From: Filosporella fistucella
Lineage: Eukaryota; Ascomycota; Leotiomycetes; Helotiales
NCBI GenBank assembly: GCA_030077755.1
Contig: JAQJZZ010000008.1
Span: 1,116,001 to 1,180,000, forward strand
Direction: 5' to 3'
Length of the DNA: 64,000 nucleotides
A program made the translations under genes and the position numbers. The notes under the pieces are model-generated. The model was not told the DNA's origin and did no database searches. It saw only the letters and a program-made list of their open reading frames with translations. This document shows, piece by piece, positions 60,764 to 64,000 of the stretch. Within the stretch, counting starts at the first letter, position 1, and each line of letters begins with the position of its first letter.

Positions 60764-61978
60764 ATGGATAGAGATGAATTGCAATGCCGCTGCTCCGGAT
60801 CTCACCCCTTCTTCCACCTTTCCCCAAATTCAGACATGGCCGGGGGTTTTGGTGCCTTCAGGAATGGCTTTACTCACCGACCATGGCCAAATACAAATTT
60901 AAGTAATGGCCGACCTTGTGCCGACTGGAAGCATCCTTCTTCTCGTCTTCCATCGTTGATACGCGAACATTACAATGGCTCGATCCCTCAAGCAGCCTGT
61001 GGTGGTAGCAATACTTGTACAAACCCATACCCAGTCGGCAAGATCCTCAGTTCAGAGGATGTGCGAATGACTGTCCTCGAAGACTCTCGCCGTGCTAGTT
61101 CTGACCATGGCTTTAAAAAGCTAACTTCAGAACGAAGCAAAGCCCAAATTCGAACATGCTCGTGCTCTATGGACGAACAGATGCAAGGCTGTCGGCCCAC
61201 TTCTTCTAGTTCCCTCCAAACAGTCGCTCAAGATAGTCACAGCGAAGCCCAACAATTTCCAAGGATTCCAGTTGTTGGTTTTTTGAACAGTCTACCTGCC
61301 TCTTTATCACAGCAGTCCGGGCATGTACCCAACATACGATCTAGCTCCGCCTTCAAAGCTTCTCCTCCAGCCACGAAATCCTCATCTAAAATGTCCATCT
61401 CATCTAGTTCTTCAAGCACCATACGGCTTACTGTTAGCGTTGCAGAGCGACGCCACGACATCCTGAACAAGCTCTATTTCATCTGCGTCGACGCCTCAGC
61501 ATCTTACCTTCAAACCATCCGTTCCACTATTCGAACTCGCGTAAATTGTGATTCCATCAGAAGTAATCGTGGCGCTGGACGTTATCACCCATATGCTACT
61601 TCCCAGCATAACCCCAGAGGATTTTCCTCCCCACTCAAGCAGCCAAAATCTCTCATGGATAATATCTCCACGATTTGTACCTATCTCTGGCGCAAAGCAA
61701 GACGTGATCTCATGGCTCCCCATCAAGCGGAAGCTGAAGCTGTAGCCCAGATGAGGGAACTGTATATCTGGGGCGAAGTGATGGCCAGGTCTTTGGAGGA
61801 TGACGAAGAGGGAGAGCACGAGGAGTCGTTTCCTGCTGAAAGGGTTGCAAAAGCGGCGAGGGGGTTGTGCGAGTACTTTGGTGAAGGAGAAGCGTGGCGA
61901 GAGGTCAGAGATGCGATCAGGGAGTTGAAGGATTTGGCTACAAGGGAGGAGTGGGAGAGTGAAGGCGAAATTATTTGA
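60764..61978 (+). CDS. Uncharacterised Ser-rich protein
   Basis: A single frame of 404 residues from ATG 60764 to the stop at 61976. It opens MDRDELQCRCSGSHP. The N-terminal two-thirds is polar and Ser-rich, with Cys-containing pieces (CTNPYPVG, RTCSCSMDEQMQGC) and a Ser homopolymer (SSKMSISSSSSSTIRL). The C-terminal third looks folded and helical: VAERRHDILNKLYFICVDAS, SLMDNISTICTYLWRKARRD, PHQAEAEAVAQMRELYIWGE, ending RDAIRELKDLATREEWESEG. The frame extends 5' to 60677 from a TTG only. No family or function is recognised. It follows ARPC1 on the same strand with about 330 bp between. Confidence 0.68.
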   Translation: MDRDELQCRCSGSHPFFHLSPNSDMAGGFGAFRNGFTHRPWPNTNLSNGRPCADWKHPSSRLPSLIREHYNGSIPQAACGGSNTCTNPYPVGKILSSEDVRMTVLEDSRRASSDHGFKKLTSERSKAQIRTCSCSMDEQMQGCRPTSSSSLQTVAQDSHSEAQQFPRIPVVGFLNSLPASLSQQSGHVPNIRSSSAFKASPPATKSSSKMSISSSSSSTIRLTVSVAERRHDILNKLYFICVDASASYLQTIRSTIRTRVNCDSIRSNRGAGRYHPYATSQHNPRGFSSPLKQPKSLMDNISTICTYLWRKARRDLMAPHQAEAEAVAQMRELYIWGEVMARSLEDDEEGEHEESFPAERVAKAARGLCEYFGEGEAWREVRDAIRELKDLATREEWESEGEII

Positions 61979-62881
61979 TGTTGGAGACGTTAATAGATGA
62001 GAGGCTTCTACGGAGACCGACTCTTTTGGCGTTTTATCTGTGTACTTTGGGATGGATTTGATGATGATGGCTTTGTTTTTGCAATTGCTGTGGTTTTGTC
62101 GGATGAAAGCTAGATCCTAAGAGCAAATATTGGCCGATGATATAGATATCGGATGCATATTTTACCCCACATGAATACAGGACTTCACTGTTCTCATACC
62201 TGCTGCTTTGTACTTTTAATGTTCTCAATAGTAATGTTATTTTTAGTTTCTATTTTCTCAAGTCTATATTAGGGCCAGAGCATAAACTGAACGATTTCAT
62301 AAGGATATCATTGTAGGGCTGCATCAGATGAACGCAAGCTGAAGCATCCCACTTTTTGTGGATGGTAATTTTAACAAGGGCATCAAATTTTCGACACTCA
62401 GGAGACAAATTTGGTGATTAAGAAGCCTATATTGATTTATTCACAAGTCATTGTTCCAAGTCTACAGGTAGAAGTTGACGATCAGTATGTCTTTTGCAGA
62501 TCATATTTTACTCAAGATTATAAATTGTCCAGACTTTGCTATTATGCTATTAGAACTTAGTGAACAAGATATCCTTGCCAAGTGGAATGCAGCAAGCTCT
62601 CGAATTGTCCCAAACATGCAAGTATGGTTTGGCAATTGAAATATCTTGGTCAACTGTGAGTAGAAAGGGCAAGGAGAGGATTCGACCGAAGCGATGTGCA
62701 TCGTCGGGTGCTTGAGGCCCGGTACAGTAGGGCATGACAGAGCCTTCTTGACTCCACTCGCCGAAGTTCGCTCATAGCTCAGCCCAACAACCCCAACATC
62801 ATTTTCACACAGTCACAAGTATTTTGAAGCTGCACTTCCCAAAACTCACTCAAATCGCTAGATAAAATCCATCTAAACATC
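61979..62881. other. Intergenic region
   Basis: About 900 bp, AT-rich, holding the HAD-phosphatase promoter. No gene recognised. Confidence 0.4.
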
Positions 62882-63995
62882 ATGGGCTCAAGTGCACCGG
62901 ATTATAGCAGCCCTCCTCAAAGAGCGGTTTTCAAAGGCTTGCTGTTCGATATGGGTATATCAACCACCTTCGTCATGTGTACATGAGATCTTCAAGACTG
63001 AATCGTGCTACAGATGGAACAATAATTGACTCAACAGGTACTTTGTGAAAATTTCCTTATTGCTAGCTATTACAATTGAGACACTCTCTACGCTGTCTTG
63101 TTCTCAATGCTAACTTATAATAGATGCCGTTGTCAAACACTGGTACACGTAAGTCTCGCACTCCGAACACAAGTCCGTAAATGCCTAATGTAGTTAAACA
63201 GTATCGGGAAAGAGATAGGAGTAGATCCAGAAGTGATCTTGGCTACTTCTCACGGCAGACGATCCATCGACACGTTGAGAGAATTGAATCGTGAAGACCT
63301 AGCCAACTGGGAATGTACGTCCACCTCTCCATTATCATCACCTGCATCTCTTCGTCCATATCGGATCAGTTTTCCCATTTCATTTTGAAGGATTCAACTC
63401 TAGGCTCTCGTATTCCTGCACTCAGCTCTATCAATATCTCTTCCTCAAGATATGCATCTCAGCCGCGACTTGGGGGCTTAGTGGGGGCTAACTGTAGCAC
63501 CAACTAGATGTCAAACATATGGAGGGTCTTTTACCAAAAAATTATGGCCAGGATGCTATCGAGATCCCAGGTGCGAGAGACCTATTAGATGAAGTCACAA
63601 AGGCAAAAGTGCCCTGGGCGATCGTCACCTCGGGTACCACACCGCTCGTCACAGGCTGGCTTGACGTGCTCAAGCTCCCTGTGCCGGAAAATCTCGTCGT
63701 GGCAGAGGATGTGGAGAATGGAAAGCCTGATCCAGGGTGCTATTTGATGGGTATGGAGAAGCTTGGGCTGAAGGTTGGAGGGGAAGTTTTGGTGCTTGAA
63801 GATAGCCCTGCAGGAATTCGAGCCGGCAAGGCCGCTGGATGCAAGGTGCTCGGTCTAGTCACCTCTCACACCATTGAGCAGGTCATGAGTGCTGGGCCGG
63901 ATTGGATAGTAAAGGACTTGAGCAGCGTCAAGGTGGTTGGGCATAGCGAAAAGGGGGTGGAGTTGGAGATATCGTCGGCTCTGAAGATGAACTGA
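62882..63995 (+). CDS. HAD-family phosphatase, glycerol-3-phosphatase-like (GPP/DOG type)
   Basis: Five exons (62882-62954, 63014-63037, 63124-63148, 63202-63314, 63508-63995) give 240 residues. Exons 2 and 3 are only 24 and 25 nt. HAD motif I is GLLFDMDGTIIDST, with the catalytic aspartates Asp23 and Asp25; an intron splits the Asp25 codon. The cap region contains HGRRSIDTLRELN. Motif II is VTSGT, motif III the Lys in ENGKPDP, and motif IV VLEDSPAGIRAGKAAGC. The arrangement fits the yeast GPP1/DOG group, which dephosphorylates glycerol-3-phosphate or related sugar phosphates. Substrate is inferred; all catalytic residues appear present. The gene is complete, ending five bases before the window edge. 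Confidence 0.9.
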
Positions 63996-64000
63996 CGGGT

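Overview
The window is nuclear DNA of a filamentous ascomycete (Pezizomycotina). Genes are dense and lie on both strands. Introns are short (about 45-120 nt), with GTAnGT-type donors, CTRAC-like branch sites and YAG acceptors. The proteins are fungal types: NAR1, TIM54, NHP6, a COT1-type NDR kinase, ATG10, ATG11, UPF0643 and a GPP-type phosphatase. The protein style suggests Leotiomycetes (Helotiales), but that is a guess. Exon borders were read by eye from frame continuity and family conservation; there is no RNA support.

Layout. 0-5 kb: a small unrecognised gene (-), a SUZ-domain protein (+) convergent with the Fe-S assembly factor NAR1 (-), and a multi-spanning membrane protein (+). 6-14 kb: an aldo-keto reductase (+), a C2H2 zinc-finger protein (+), a CCCH zinc-finger protein (-), tubulin chaperone E (-) and splicing factor SF3A2 (+). 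14-24 kb: the NDR kinase COT1 (-), TIM54 (+), the NatA auxiliary subunit NAA15 (-) and a decayed kynurenine-formamidase-like pseudogene (+). 25-35 kb: UPF0643 (-), a mitochondrial carrier (-), MIX23 (+), eIF3h (+) and S-adenosylhomocysteine hydrolase (+). 35-46 kb: ATG11 (-), a CENP-H-like kinetochore protein (+), a ten-exon gene of unknown function (-) and NHP6 (-). 45.6-50.3 kb is a gene-poor, low-complexity stretch. 50-64 kb: RRP44/DIS3 (+), ER class I alpha-mannosidase (-), ATG10 (+), a U1A/U2B''-type RRM protein (-), ARPC1 (+), an unrecognised protein (+) and a glycerol-3-phosphatase-like HAD phosphatase (+).

Nearly everything is housekeeping: splicing (SF3A2, U2B''), RNA decay (RRP44), translation (eIF3h, NAA15), methyl cycle (SAHH, possibly a SAM carrier), mitochondria (TIM54, MIX23), cytoskeleton and polarity (TBCE, ARPC1, COT1) and autophagy (ATG10, ATG11). 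Neighbours are not an operon or metabolic cluster. I saw no transposon, tRNA, rRNA, secondary-metabolite backbone gene or defence system, and no convincing new multi-gene system. The signals most worth following are a dispersed paired-GTAC intergenic motif, the formamidase pseudogene, two introns with non-GT donors, an 8-nt exon plus a 13-nt terminal exon in SAHH, and the structured low-complexity region upstream of NHP6.
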